From Ferrovibrio sp035304305 (GTDB taxonomy: Bacteria; Pseudomonadota; Alphaproteobacteria; Ferrovibrionales; Ferrovibrionaceae): 64,000 nucleotides of DNA. The stretch covers positions 11,476 to 75,475 of the forward strand of contig NZ_DATGQG010000022.1 of assembly GCF_035304305.1 (NCBI RefSeq), written 5' to 3'. The notes below the pieces were generated by a model. It worked only from the letters and a program-made list of their open reading frames with translations, made no database searches and was not told the DNA's origin. The first letter of the stretch is position 1; the number at the start of each line of letters is the position of its first letter. The translations under genes were made by a program, and so were the position numbers. Shown here in pieces: positions 1 to 8,529 of the stretch.

Positions 1-2
1 GC

Positions 3-1349
3 CAGGGCAAGGTCTTCTGCTACTTGGCCTCGGTCGGACACTGGCACGATGTCGGCGGCAACGTACCGGGCAACTACAATCCGGTGGCGACGGAGGCCTT
101 TCAGGAAGGCATGGTGATCCCGCCGGTGAAGCTCTATGCGGCGGGCACGCTGCGGCAGGATGTGGTGGATATTCTGCGCGCCAATACCCGCCTCCCGGAC
201 AGCCTGTACGGCGACATGAACGGCCAGGTGAACGCGCTGGAGCTGGGCACACGGCGTCTCAATGCGCTGCTGGATGAATACGGCGATGCCACCGTGGCGG
301 AGGCACTTTCGGAGCTGAAGCAGCGGGCGGCGCTGCAGTTCCGCAGCCTGCTGCGGGAGCTGCCCGACGGGCGCTATGCGGCGGAGGATTTCCTCGACAA
401 TGACGGCATCCGCGACGAGGCGCTGCGCATCGGCCTGGAGATCGTGATCGAGGGTGAGACGCTGACGCTTGATTTTTCGCGCACCTCGCCTGCCTGCGCC
501 GGGCCGCTGAACATTGCGCGCTCGACGGCGATCGCGGCCTGCTACGTAGCTATCAAGCATCTCTTCCCTGACGTGCCGGCCAATTCCGGCGTTTTGGAGC
601 CGGTGAAGTTCGTCATTCCTGAGTCCAGCCTGATCAGCGTGAAGGCGCCCAAGCCGGTGGGCGGCTATACCGAGACGATCCTGCGAGTGATCGACGTAAT
701 CTTCCAGGCTTTCGCGCAGATCGCCCCGGAGCGGGTCAACGGCTGCGCTTATGGTACGATCAACGCGCTGTCGCTGGCGGGCCACCGGAAGGACGGCCGG
801 CGCTGGGTGATGTTCAGCTTCTTCGGCGGTGGCCATGGCGGCCACCCCGAGGGCGATGGCCTCAACCATGGCAATGCGCCGATCTCGATGGCGACGATCC
901 CGCCGCTGGAGATCCTGGAGGCGGCCTATCCGGTGATGTTTACCGAATGGAGCCTGCGGGCCGACAGCGGCGGCGCCGGCAGGCATCGGGGCGGTTTGGG
1001 TGCGGTCTATGAGATCGAGCTGCTGGAGGAGGAGGCGGACCTGTTCCTGTTCGGCGAGCGCGGCAAGCATGCCCCGGCGGGCGTGCTGGGTGGCCAGCCG
1101 GCGCAGCGCAACCGCTTCCTGTATCCGCAGGACGGCCGGCTGGTCGAGCCGGCCATGGTATCGAAGCTGCATAACGCGAAGCTGAAGAAGGGCGAGCGGA
1201 TCCGGTTGGAGACGCCGGGCGGCGGCGGCTATGGTCCGCCGGTGGAGCGCAGGCCCGAGGCGATCGCCGAGGATCTGCGTCTGGGTTATGTGACAGAAGC
1301 GGGGCTTGCCCGTGATTACGGCCGCAATGCCAAGGAGGCTGCGGAATGA
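3..1349 (+). CDS. Hydantoinase B/oxoprolinase family protein, 5'-truncated by the window edge
   Basis: The reading frame is open from the window edge, so the true start lies upstream; about 448 residues are visible. This is the C-terminal part of the HyuB/oxoprolinase-B family, which pairs with a HyuA-type ATPase subunit to open cyclic amides or act on related substrates in an ATP-dependent way. Visible family features are the ASVGHWHDVGG stretch near the start of the visible part, the glycine- and histidine-rich FFGGGHGGHPEGDG segment, and the GGAGRHRGGLG and ETPGGGGYGPP motifs toward the C-terminus. The stop codon overlaps the start of the next gene by four bases (ATGA), indicating translational coupling. 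The substrate (hydantoin, 5-oxoproline, N-methylhydantoin or another) cannot be told from the sequence. Confidence 0.9.
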   Translation, partial: QGKVFCYLASVGHWHDVGGNVPGNYNPVATEAFQEGMVIPPVKLYAAGTLRQDVVDILRANTRLPDSLYGDMNGQVNALELGTRRLNALLDEYGDATVAEALSELKQRAALQFRSLLRELPDGRYAAEDFLDNDGIRDEALRIGLEIVIEGETLTLDFSRTSPACAGPLNIARSTAIAACYVAIKHLFPDVPANSGVLEPVKFVIPESSLISVKAPKPVGGYTETILRVIDVIFQAFAQIAPERVNGCAYGTINALSLAGHRKDGRRWVMFSFFGGGHGGHPEGDGLNHGNAPISMATIPPLEILEAAYPVMFTEWSLRADSGGAGRHRGGLGAVYEIELLEEEADLFLFGERGKHAPAGVLGGQPAQRNRFLYPQDGRLVEPAMVSKLHNAKLKKGERIRLETPGGGGYGPPVERRPEAIAEDLRLGYVTEAGLARDYGRNAKEAAE

Positions 1350-3418
1350 CCAGGCAAGCCACGATCCCGCGCTTTGCGGTTGGCGTCGATGTCGGCGGGA
1401 CCTTTACCGACGTCTTTTTCCTGGACGAAGCACAGGGCCGCATCGATGTTGCCAAGGTGCCGTCCACCCGCGGCGACCAGGCGACCGGCTTCATTGAGGG
1501 CCTGCGCGCGAAGGCCGAACCGAAGCAGGTCGCCACCGTGGTGCATGGCACGACGGTGGGTACCAATGCGCTGCTGGAGCGCAAGGGCGCACGCACCGGC
1601 GTGATCACCACACGAGGCTTCCGCGACGTGCTGGAGATGCGCCGGCGCGACCGGCCCAGCACTTGGGGCCTGTGGGGCCGCTTCGTGCCGGTGGTGCCGC
1701 GCGATCTGCGACTGGAGGTGGGCGAGCGTGTCCTGGCCGATGGCAGCGTCCGTCAGGCTGTCGATCCGGCCGAGGTGAAGCAGGCGGCGCGGGAACTTCT
1801 GGAGCGGGGTGCGGAAGCCGTCGCCATCGCCTTCATCAATGCCTATGCAAATCCGGAGAACGAGCGGGCTGCCCTGGCCGCCGTGAAGGAGGTCTGGCCG
1901 AATGCTTACGTTACGGCCTCGTCCGACATTCTGCCGGAGATTCGGGAGTTTGAGCGCAGCTCGACGGCGGCGCTAAACGCCTATCTGCAGCCGCCGGTGG
2001 GCAGTTACCTGCGCAAGCTGGAGGACCGCCTGCAGAAGGACGGTTTCGGCGGCCAGCTGCTGATCGTGCAGTCGAACGGCGGCGTGATGAGCGTCGAGAG
2101 CGCGGCCAGCCGGCCGGTGCGGACCGCGCTGTCGGGTCCGGCCGCAGGCGTGATCGCCTGCCAGCATGTCGCCACGGCTGCAGGTTTCCCCAACGTGGTG
2201 ACCTGCGACATGGGGGGCACCAGCTTCGACGTATCTCTGATCGCCGACGGCGAACCGGCGATGAGCGCGCAGACCGCCATCGATTTCGGCATGGTGGTGC
2301 GGGCACCGATGATCGAGATCACCACGATCGGCGCCGGCGGCGGCTCGATCGCCTGGATCGATCGTGGCGGCATCCTGCAGATTGGTCCGGGAAGCGCCGG
2401 GTCTGATCCTGGTCCGGTGGCCTATGGCTTGGGCAATGACTGTCCAACGGTGACGGATGCCAATGTCGTCATGGGGCGCATCGACGCCGAGCGCCCGATC
2501 GGCGGCAAGCTGAAGCGCCTGGATGTCGAAGCCGCCAGGGAAGCAATCCGGAAGCACATCGCTGAACCACTCGGTCTCGATGTCATGGCCGCAGCCGAAG
2601 CGATCATCCGGGTTGCGAATTCGCGCATGGCCGGTGCGATCCGGCTGGTATCGATCGAGCGTGGCCATAATCCGCGTGATTTTGCTGCCATGCCGTTCGG
2701 CGGCGGCGGCGCACTGCATGTTGGTGCGCTGATCAAGGAGGTGGGGCTGGCCTCGGCGCTGATCCCGCGCTTCCCCGGTGTGACCTCGGCGCTGGGCTGC
2801 GTCATCGCCGACATGCGCCACGATTTCGTGCGCACGGTAAACAAGACGCTGGACGACATCGATCCTGCGGCTCTGGATGCAGCGATCTCTGAAGCAGCAG
2901 GCGAGGGGATGCGTCTGCTCGATCGGGCCGGCATCGCCTTTGAAGGCCGCTCTGTACTGGTTGAGCTGGATATGTCCTATCTGGGCCAGACCCATACCGT
3001 GGCCGTGACCGTGCCCGGCGATTTCACCAGGCCGGCCAAGCTTACCCGCGAGGGCATCAAGGCGGCCTTCGAGGCGGCCTACATCGCTGTCTTTGGCCGC
3101 GTGCTTGATAAGATCGGCATCCGCGTGCTGAACCTTCGCGTGGCCTGTATCGGCAAGCGCAAGAAATTCGACCTGCGCCTGCTGGCGCCGCCAGAGGAAG
3201 GCTCAGTCGAGGCGGCCAGACGCACCACGCGCAAGGTCTGGCTCGACGGTGCCTGGCACGAGGCCGGCGTCTATCGCCGTCTTGAACTGCCGCTCGGGGC
3301 TGTCATCCCCGGTCCGGCCATTCTGGAACAGCCTGACACCACGATCCTGATCGAAGCCGATCTCGTCGGTGAGGTGGATCGTTTCGGCAACTTGATCGTA
3401 AAGCGGAAAGCGGCATGA
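1346..3418 (+). CDS. Hydantoinase/oxoprolinase subunit A (HyuA-type ATPase)
   Basis: This 690-residue protein is the expected length for the HyuA/oxoprolinase-A family. The actin-like ATPase phosphate-binding motif DVGGTFTD lies at residues 15-22, followed by HGTTVGTNALLERKGA, the SGPAAGV segment and the second ATPase motif CDMGGTSFDVS near residues 287-297. It should form a heteromeric enzyme with the HyuB protein just upstream, coupling ATP hydrolysis to opening of a cyclic imide or to a carboxylation-type reaction. The start has a good ribosome binding site (AAGGAGG, 1332-1338). The downstream isochorismatase-type gene overlaps by four bases, so hyuB, hyuA and that gene form one operon. 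The family assignment is firm; the substrate is unknown. Confidence 0.93.
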   Translation: MTRQATIPRFAVGVDVGGTFTDVFFLDEAQGRIDVAKVPSTRGDQATGFIEGLRAKAEPKQVATVVHGTTVGTNALLERKGARTGVITTRGFRDVLEMRRRDRPSTWGLWGRFVPVVPRDLRLEVGERVLADGSVRQAVDPAEVKQAARELLERGAEAVAIAFINAYANPENERAALAAVKEVWPNAYVTASSDILPEIREFERSSTAALNAYLQPPVGSYLRKLEDRLQKDGFGGQLLIVQSNGGVMSVESAASRPVRTALSGPAAGVIACQHVATAAGFPNVVTCDMGGTSFDVSLIADGEPAMSAQTAIDFGMVVRAPMIEITTIGAGGGSIAWIDRGGILQIGPGSAGSDPGPVAYGLGNDCPTVTDANVVMGRIDAERPIGGKLKRLDVEAAREAIRKHIAEPLGLDVMAAAEAIIRVANSRMAGAIRLVSIERGHNPRDFAAMPFGGGGALHVGALIKEVGLASALIPRFPGVTSALGCVIADMRHDFVRTVNKTLDDIDPAALDAAISEAAGEGMRLLDRAGIAFEGRSVLVELDMSYLGQTHTVAVTVPGDFTRPAKLTREGIKAAFEAAYIAVFGRVLDKIGIRVLNLRVACIGKRKKFDLRLLAPPEEGSVEAARRTTRKVWLDGAWHEAGVYRRLELPLGAVIPGPAILEQPDTTILIEADLVGEVDRFGNLIVKRKAA

Positions 3419-4029
3419 GCCCGAGCAAGCTGGATATCAAGCGCACGGCGCTGGTCATCGTCGATCTGCAGAATGACTTTCTTCATGCCAATGGTGCCTA
3501 TGCGCGCGGTGGCGCGAACCTGCCGGGCGCGGCCGAGCTGATCACGAACATGAAGTCGGTCACCGACGTGATGCGCGAGGCCGGTGGCTGGATCGTCTCG
3601 ACCCAGTTTACCCTGGTGCCGGGCCGTGGCGGCGAGCCGCTGATCAGCCCGCATCTGAGGCAACTGCGGCCCTTCCTGCGGAAAGGCGATTTCCAGCCTG
3701 GCGCCTGGGGGCATAGCCTGATCGATGAGCTGGCGCCGGCCGACTTTGTGGTGGAGAAGGTCGCATACTCGGCGTTCTATATGTCGCGGCTGGAATTCGT
3801 GCTGCGCAAAGCCGGCATTGATACCCTGCTGATCGGCGGTATCGTCACCAATGGCGGTGTCGCCAGCACGCTGCGGGATGCCCATGTGCGCGACTTCCAT
3901 GCCTTTCTGCTGACCGATGGCAGTGCCGCGTTCAGTAAGCAGGCTCATGAGGCCTGCATCGCTTCGCTCGGCACGGTGGCGCCGACATTGACCTGCGCCG
4001 AAGCAGTGTCTCTGGTCAGGGCGGCATGA
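3415..4029 (+). CDS. Isochorismatase-like hydrolase lacking the nucleophilic cysteine
   Basis: This 204-residue protein has the isochorismatase/cysteine-hydrolase fold. The catalytic Asp is at residue 17 (VIVDLQNDF) and the conserved Lys is near residue 114 (VEKVAYSAF). In amidohydrolases of this family the cis-peptide and nucleophile motif reads TNxCVxST; here it is TNGGVASTLRDA, with Gly148 where Cys is expected. A missing Cys is also known in true isochorismatases such as EntB, which use Asp, Lys and Gln chemistry on a vinyl ether. A plain amidase role, as the hydantoin-type context would suggest, is therefore doubtful. The gene overlaps hyuA by four bases and precedes an FAD oxidoreductase by 10 bases. 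Confidence 0.85.
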   Translation: MSPSKLDIKRTALVIVDLQNDFLHANGAYARGGANLPGAAELITNMKSVTDVMREAGGWIVSTQFTLVPGRGGEPLISPHLRQLRPFLRKGDFQPGAWGHSLIDELAPADFVVEKVAYSAFYMSRLEFVLRKAGIDTLLIGGIVTNGGVASTLRDAHVRDFHAFLLTDGSAAFSKQAHEACIASLGTVAPTLTCAEAVSLVRAA

Positions 4030-4039
4030 GCCCCAAGCG

Positions 4040-5446
4040 ATGAGCAAGGTTCTCCCGGCTGCGGGCATCGAATTCCCCCTTTCCGTTCCGGTGCTGGTGA
4101 TTGGCGGCGGCGCCTGCGGCCTGGTTGCGGCTTTGGCGGCGCATGATGCGGGTGCCGAGGTGCTGGTGCTGGAGCGCGATCCGTCGCCCAGCGGGTCCAC
4201 CGCAATGTCCTCCGGCATGATTCCGGCTGCCGGCACCAGCCTGCAGAAAGCGCGCGGGGTGGACGATACGCCGGCGATCATGGCCGCCGATATCCAGGCC
4301 AAGGCCCACGGTGAGAACGATCAGATCATGGTGGATGCGATCTGCGCCGCATCGGGGCCGACCGTCGACTGGCTGGTGCAGCAGCATCAGGTACCGCTGA
4401 AGCTGGTAGAGGGTTTCCTCTATCCGGGCCATAGCAAGCCGCGCATGCATGCTCCCGCCTCGCGCAGCGGCGCTGACCTGATTGCAGGCCTGCTGTCCGC
4501 AGCAAATGCCGCCGACATCGATATCGTTTGCGATGCGACCGTGACCACGCTGTTCGCCGAGCCGGATGGCCGCGTGCGCGGCGTTGCCTTGACGCGCCCC
4601 GATGGTACAACCGAGCAGATCGGCTGCGACGCGCTGGTACTGGCCTGCTCAGGCTTTGGCGGCAATGCTGATTTGGTGAAGCGCCATATTCCGGAGATCA
4701 CCGGCGCGCAGTATTACGGCCATACCGGCAACCGCGGCGATGCCCTGCTCTGGGGCGAAGCCTTGGGCGCGGCCGTGAAGCATCTCGGCGCCTATCAGGG
4801 CCATGGCTCGCTGGCTATGCCGCATGCCGTCCTGATCACCTGGGCACTGATGATGGAAGGTGGTTTCCAGGTCAATGCCAATGGCGAGCGGTTTTCCTGC
4901 GAACATGACGGCTATTCCGAGCAGGCGATGCGTGTCATCGCCCAACCGGGAGGCTTCGCCTGGAACATCTACGATGAGCGCTTGCACAAACTGGGCCTTG
5001 AGTTCGAGGATTACCGCGATGCCTTCAAGGGTGGCGCTGTGAAGAGCGCAGGGAGCATTGAGGCGCTGGCAGAACTTTGCGGAGTGCCGCCGGAGGCTCT
5101 GGCGGCAACGCTGGAAGAGACACGCAGGCTGGCAGGCGGACAGGGGCAGGACCGATTTGGCCGCGACTTTACGACCAAGCCGGCGCTAGAGGCGCCATTT
5201 TATGCAGTGAAGGTGACCGGGGCGCTGTTTCATACTCAGGGTGGCCTGAACGTGGATGTGGAGGCCCGCGTACTGCGGCCCGATGGAAGCCTTCTTCCCA
5301 ATCTGCTGGCCGGAGGTGGCGCTGCCTGCGGGCTCTCTGGGCGCGGTCGCGACGGATATCTGTCAGGCAACGGCCTGTTGATGGCGACCGTGCTGGGCGC
5401 TAAGGCCGGCCGTTCCGCAGCTACGCTGGTCAGACAGGGAGGCTGA
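4040..5446 (+). CDS. FAD-dependent oxidoreductase of the fumarate reductase/ketosteroid dehydrogenase flavoprotein family
   Basis: The 468-residue protein begins with a Rossmann FAD-binding motif (VLVIGGGACGLVAA, glycines at residues 22-24 and 27). An acidic strand end (LVLERD) follows, then GSTAMSSGMIPAAGT, typical of the succinate dehydrogenase/fumarate reductase flavoprotein superfamily. The C-terminal segment GGGAACGLSGRGRDGYLSGNG is the second FAD-contact region. Members reduce or oxidise carbon-carbon double bonds next to carbonyls. It sits in the hydantoinase-type operon between the isochorismatase-like gene and a tautomerase fusion, so it probably handles an unsaturated ring-opening product. 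No signal peptide or membrane segment is evident. The specific substrate is not identifiable. Confidence 0.88.
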   Translation: MSKVLPAAGIEFPLSVPVLVIGGGACGLVAALAAHDAGAEVLVLERDPSPSGSTAMSSGMIPAAGTSLQKARGVDDTPAIMAADIQAKAHGENDQIMVDAICAASGPTVDWLVQQHQVPLKLVEGFLYPGHSKPRMHAPASRSGADLIAGLLSAANAADIDIVCDATVTTLFAEPDGRVRGVALTRPDGTTEQIGCDALVLACSGFGGNADLVKRHIPEITGAQYYGHTGNRGDALLWGEALGAAVKHLGAYQGHGSLAMPHAVLITWALMMEGGFQVNANGERFSCEHDGYSEQAMRVIAQPGGFAWNIYDERLHKLGLEFEDYRDAFKGGAVKSAGSIEALAELCGVPPEALAATLEETRRLAGGQGQDRFGRDFTTKPALEAPFYAVKVTGALFHTQGGLNVDVEARVLRPDGSLLPNLLAGGGAACGLSGRGRDGYLSGNGLLMATVLGAKAGRSAATLVRQGG

Positions 5447-5448
5447 AG

Positions 5449-6015
5449 ATGCCGGTGATCCGGGTATCGCTGATCGAGGGGTACGACGAGACGGTACGTG
5501 ACCGCCTGCTGGAGGGCTATTCCGCAGTCACCCGCACGGTGCTGGAAGCCGTTCCGGATGGAATCACCGCAATCATTGAGGAAGCGAAGGCGAGCAACTA
5601 CCGTCGCGGGAATCAGCGGAAGTCGCCGAAGGCGCCGCCGCCTGCACCGGAACAGATCGTGCGTGATTTCCTGGCCGCCATGGAGCGCCGTGATCTGTCG
5701 GCAGCATCGGCCTTTTTGGCCGGGAATTTTACGATGACTTTCCCCGGCGGAGCGACCTTTCGCCGACTGGAAGAACTGGTCGCATGGTCGAAGCCGCGCT
5801 ACCGCAGGATTGCCAAAACCTACGAGCGCTTCGATACGGTACCTGGGATGGAGTTTGCAACTGTGTATTGTTCAGGCACTCTCCATGGCGAGTGGCCTGA
5901 CGGGGAGGCATTCGATGGCATACGCTTTATCGACCGGTTCACCGTGAAGGGTGGGCTTCTGGTCGATCAGGCCGTTTGGAATGACCTGGACGCGAGAGTG
6001 AGAAAGCCCGGCTAA
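5449..6015 (+). CDS. Tautomerase-SnoaL-like fusion protein
   Basis: This 188-residue protein appears to join two small folds. Residues 1-60 look like a 4-oxalocrotonate-tautomerase-type unit: MPVIRVSLIEG with Pro2, the catalytic N-terminal proline once Met is removed. A Pro/Lys-rich linker (SPKAPPPAPE) leads to residues 67-185, which resemble a SnoaL/NTF2-like domain (EQIVRDFLAAMERRDL at its start, GIRFIDRFTVKGGLL near its end). It starts two bases after the upstream stop with an AGGGAGG-like ribosome site, as the last gene of the catabolic operon. Tautomerase chemistry would fit a keto-enol step after ring cleavage. The fusion is seen directly; the SnoaL assignment rests on pattern similarity only. 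Confidence 0.7.
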   Translation: MPVIRVSLIEGYDETVRDRLLEGYSAVTRTVLEAVPDGITAIIEEAKASNYRRGNQRKSPKAPPPAPEQIVRDFLAAMERRDLSAASAFLAGNFTMTFPGGATFRRLEELVAWSKPRYRRIAKTYERFDTVPGMEFATVYCSGTLHGEWPDGEAFDGIRFIDRFTVKGGLLVDQAVWNDLDARVRKPG

Positions 6016-6020
6016 CCGCC

Positions 6021-6045
6021 GGAACAGGGATCGCGCTCAACCGTT
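6021..6045 (+). promoter_or_regulatory. EcfG-type general stress promoter for the tiny membrane peptide
   Basis: GGAAC (6021-6025), a 16-base spacer and CGTT (6042-6045) match the alphaproteobacterial EcfG promoter consensus. It lies 50 bases before the ATG of the 24-residue ORF, on the same strand. Assigned by motif only. Confidence 0.65.
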
Positions 6046-6095
6046 ACTCCTCCACGCGCCGGCCGAGGATCGGCCCAGCAGGAGGAGCGGAGCGC

Positions 6096-6170
6096 ATGAA
6101 CAACATCATCTATATCGTCGGCGTTGTCGTTATCGTTATCGCCATCCTGAGTTTCCTCGGGCTCCGCTGA
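6096..6170 (+). CDS. Tiny single-span membrane peptide (24 aa)
   Basis: The ORF encodes 24 residues starting MNNIIYIVG and ending SFLGLR. Apart from the polar start and terminal Arg it is one continuous hydrophobic helix rich in Val and Ile, so it should span the inner membrane. A strong ribosome binding site (GGAGGAG, 6081-6087) lies eight bases before the ATG, and an EcfG-type promoter motif lies just upstream. A perfect hairpin follows the stop codon. These signals together make it a real gene despite its size. Very similar tiny hydrophobic ORFs are, to my recollection, common in alphaproteobacteria. The function is unknown; a role in stress-time membrane physiology is inferred from the promoter alone. 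Confidence 0.75.
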   Translation: MNNIIYIVGVVVIVIAILSFLGLR

Positions 6171-6208
6171 GTCCGGGCTTTTCCCAAGACTGCCGTATTC
6201 TGGGACGG

Positions 6209-6237
6209 CTCGCCGCCGGATGTGCTCCGGCGGCGAG
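6209..6237. terminator. Hairpin between convergent genes
   Basis: A perfect 12-bp stem (CTCGCCGCCGGA, 5-base loop, TCCGGCGGCGAG) lies between the small peptide gene and the convergent DUF1593 gene. On the plus strand it is followed by a pyrimidine-rich TTCTCGATTCTCCT. It could end transcription from both sides. Confidence 0.75.
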
Positions 6238-6259
6238 TTCTCGATTCTCCTGAAGCTGG

Positions 6260-8236
6260 TTATGCGAACAGGACATCGAAATGGATGGTGCCGCTGTCCG
6301 TGCTGCCATCCTTGTCCGCGACCGTGTAGGAAACCCAGTCCTTGCCGACTCCGGGCTTGGGACGGTAGATCACCGTACCATCATCGTCGAGCGTGACACG
6401 CGCACCCTTGGCGGAGTGATCAGGGATATCCGTCACCTTGAGGTCGCCGTCAGCGCCCTTGTCGTTCTCCAGCAGGTGTCTCGCATTGAAGTAGTGCGAC
6501 TTGCCGCCGGCGATCTTGTAGTGGTCATCGACAGCCATGACGGGAGTGTTGCCGCCGGTGGATGGTGCAGACGGGACGGGGGGGCTCGAACCATCCGACA
6601 CCGGGACCGCAGTGCCATTGCCAACCTGCATATGGACGAGACCGGTGTCGGTGCTGCCATCCTTGTCGATCAGCGTGTACTCGATCGTATCCTTGCCCTG
6701 CCAACCCTTCAGGGGGGTGTAGATGGCAGTGCCGTTGCTGTCGAGCGACACGGTCGCACCCGCGGCACTCTCACCCGCCACGGCTGATACCTTGAGCCCG
6801 CCATCGGCACCCTTGTCATTCCAGGTCAGGTACTTCGTGTTGAAGTACCATTTCTGGTCGACTCCAGTCTTGTAGCTGTCATCGACGGCGACAACCGGGT
6901 TGTTCTTCCCGCTATCGACGGGCGGAGTGCCGGAGACGCCTCCGTTGGACGAAGGCTGCGTGACGGTGCCGCCACCATTGCCGACCTGAATGAAGATGGT
7001 GCCGGTATCCTCGTCGCCATCCTTGTCTGCCACGGTATAGCTGATGGAATCCTTGCCCTGCCAGTCCTTCAGCGGGGTGTATTTCACCGTTCCGTCCTTG
7101 CCCCAGGTGACCGTGGCGCCGGCGGCGCTCTTCCCGGCAACTTCGGTGACCTTCAGGTCGCCATCCTTGCCGGTATCGTTCAGCAGCAGATGCTTGCTGT
7201 TGAAGGATTTGGCCTCGTTCGTGCTGACCTTGTAGTTGTCGTCACCGGCGACGACGGGATTGTCTTTCCCGCTATTCACCGGAGGAGGTGAATTGTTTTC
7301 TTTCGCCGGAGGGGGATCCTTCTGCTCGGGTGTGTCACCGGATTTAGCCGTCTTGGCGCGGTCGAGCCGCATGGCAAAATCCTTGTAGAAGGCTGCCTGG
7401 TGCTTTTGCACGGTCTCGGAGCCGTGATAGCCGCCATTGGCCAGAGACGAGGCCTTGTTGTCCGTCCAGTAGTTCGGACCATGGCCGGTCTTCACGAAGG
7501 CGCCGCCCCAGCTGTTGGCCGAGGGGTTATTGTTGTCGGCGCCATCGATCAGGTAGAGGATCGACGGTGTGTCGCCCATCTTCAGCCCCCAGGGCATTGC
7601 CTTGTGGAAATGCTCACCCAGAGCGCCGTGGCCCTTGGCGTCATTCATGTTCCAGCTGTTCTTGCCGTTGCCGTTGTCATCCACATACATGCCGCGGAAA
7701 GACGAGTTGTTCTCGATCCACCACAGATCCTTGTGACTGTTGTAGATGTAATCCCGGGCGGCCGGATCCTGCTGAGTGTTCCACGAGCCGATCGAATAGA
7801 CCTTGATCTTGCTCTTGATCGAAGGGTCATCGTGCAGCGCCTGGGCCAGGTCGGTCATCGAGCCCCAGGTCAGGACCCAGAGCGGATCGCTCGCGCTGGC
7901 GGCATGGGCGGCCTTGATGATCTGCTTGGAACCCTCCGTCGTCGTGTTCCAGCCCTTTGACGGAGCCACGGAAATGCTGCCCTGCTTGGTGATCGACTTC
8001 AGATATTCCGGCGCCGGATAATCGTTCGACCAAGTTTTCAGTGTGGCATAGTCCTTGGCATATGAGTCAATCACCTGATTGATGTGGGATGCACGACCAC
8101 CATGTTTGCTCGGGGTCGAGACAAGCCCAACCAGGTTCATCTTGTCGGCATACAAGAATGCATGGACCATGGACTGGATGTCATCGGGATCCGCGCCGCC
8201 GATATCGCTCGAAATGAGTACGCGAGGCTTGGCCAT
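6260..8236 (-). CDS. DUF1593 (nucleoside-hydrolase-like) protein with three C-terminal repeats; probable type I secretion substrate
   Basis: The preferred start is the ATG at 8236 (MAKPRVLISSDIGG), 10 bases after AGAAAGG; it gives 658 residues. The first 310 or so resemble the DUF1593 family of nucleoside-hydrolase-like proteins: SSDIGGADPDDIQSMVHAFL carries the acidic DxGxxxDD-like site, with GSMTDLAQAL further on. A Pro/Lys-rich linker leads to three cadherin/Ig-like repeats of about 95 residues (roughly 331-426, 448-542, 565-658), each with a GDDxYK-like start, TPLKxWQGKDxIxYT and a DKDGSxDTG turn. There is no N-terminal signal peptide. The last residues, TIHFDVLFA, almost match the tail of the beta-helix protein at 54582-56561. 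With the ABC exporter genes upstream on the same strand, export by type I secretion is the natural inference. The enzymatic role is unknown. Confidence 0.85.
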   Translation of the reverse strand: MAKPRVLISSDIGGADPDDIQSMVHAFLYADKMNLVGLVSTPSKHGGRASHINQVIDSYAKDYATLKTWSNDYPAPEYLKSITKQGSISVAPSKGWNTTTEGSKQIIKAAHAASASDPLWVLTWGSMTDLAQALHDDPSIKSKIKVYSIGSWNTQQDPAARDYIYNSHKDLWWIENNSSFRGMYVDDNGNGKNSWNMNDAKGHGALGEHFHKAMPWGLKMGDTPSILYLIDGADNNNPSANSWGGAFVKTGHGPNYWTDNKASSLANGGYHGSETVQKHQAAFYKDFAMRLDRAKTAKSGDTPEQKDPPPAKENNSPPPVNSGKDNPVVAGDDNYKVSTNEAKSFNSKHLLLNDTGKDGDLKVTEVAGKSAAGATVTWGKDGTVKYTPLKDWQGKDSISYTVADKDGDEDTGTIFIQVGNGGGTVTQPSSNGGVSGTPPVDSGKNNPVVAVDDSYKTGVDQKWYFNTKYLTWNDKGADGGLKVSAVAGESAAGATVSLDSNGTAIYTPLKGWQGKDTIEYTLIDKDGSTDTGLVHMQVGNGTAVPVSDGSSPPVPSAPSTGGNTPVMAVDDHYKIAGGKSHYFNARHLLENDKGADGDLKVTDIPDHSAKGARVTLDDDGTVIYRPKPGVGKDWVSYTVADKDGSTDSGTIHFDVLFA

Positions 8237-8473
8237 CTGAAATAAACCTTTCTTACTTTGCCGACCTCCACAATGAGGCGGGCATTTCTGCACTGTGCCC
8301 GGAGGCAGGGTTCAATCTGCATGTCTGCAATCGCATTGAAACCCCTCGAAACATCCCGTTATCGCTTCTTAAGTCAGACATCGTGTTTTCGTCACAAATG
8401 AAGTGGTGAAGCGGAGGAATCGACAAAATAATCCGCATTTTATGCGGCATTTCCATGACACGGCGGTGGGCAT

Positions 8474-8504
8474 GAAAAACGCCGCCGGGAAGCCCGGCGG
8501 CGTT
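8474..8504 (-). terminator. Rho-independent terminator after the HlyD gene
   Basis: A perfect 12-bp stem (AACGCCGCCGGG and its complement, 3-base loop) is followed on the minus strand by five T residues. It separates the exporter operon from the DUF1593 substrate gene, which therefore needs its own promoter in 8237-8473. Confidence 0.88.
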
Positions 8505-8529
8505 CAGATGACAGGTATACCGGAAGCTG

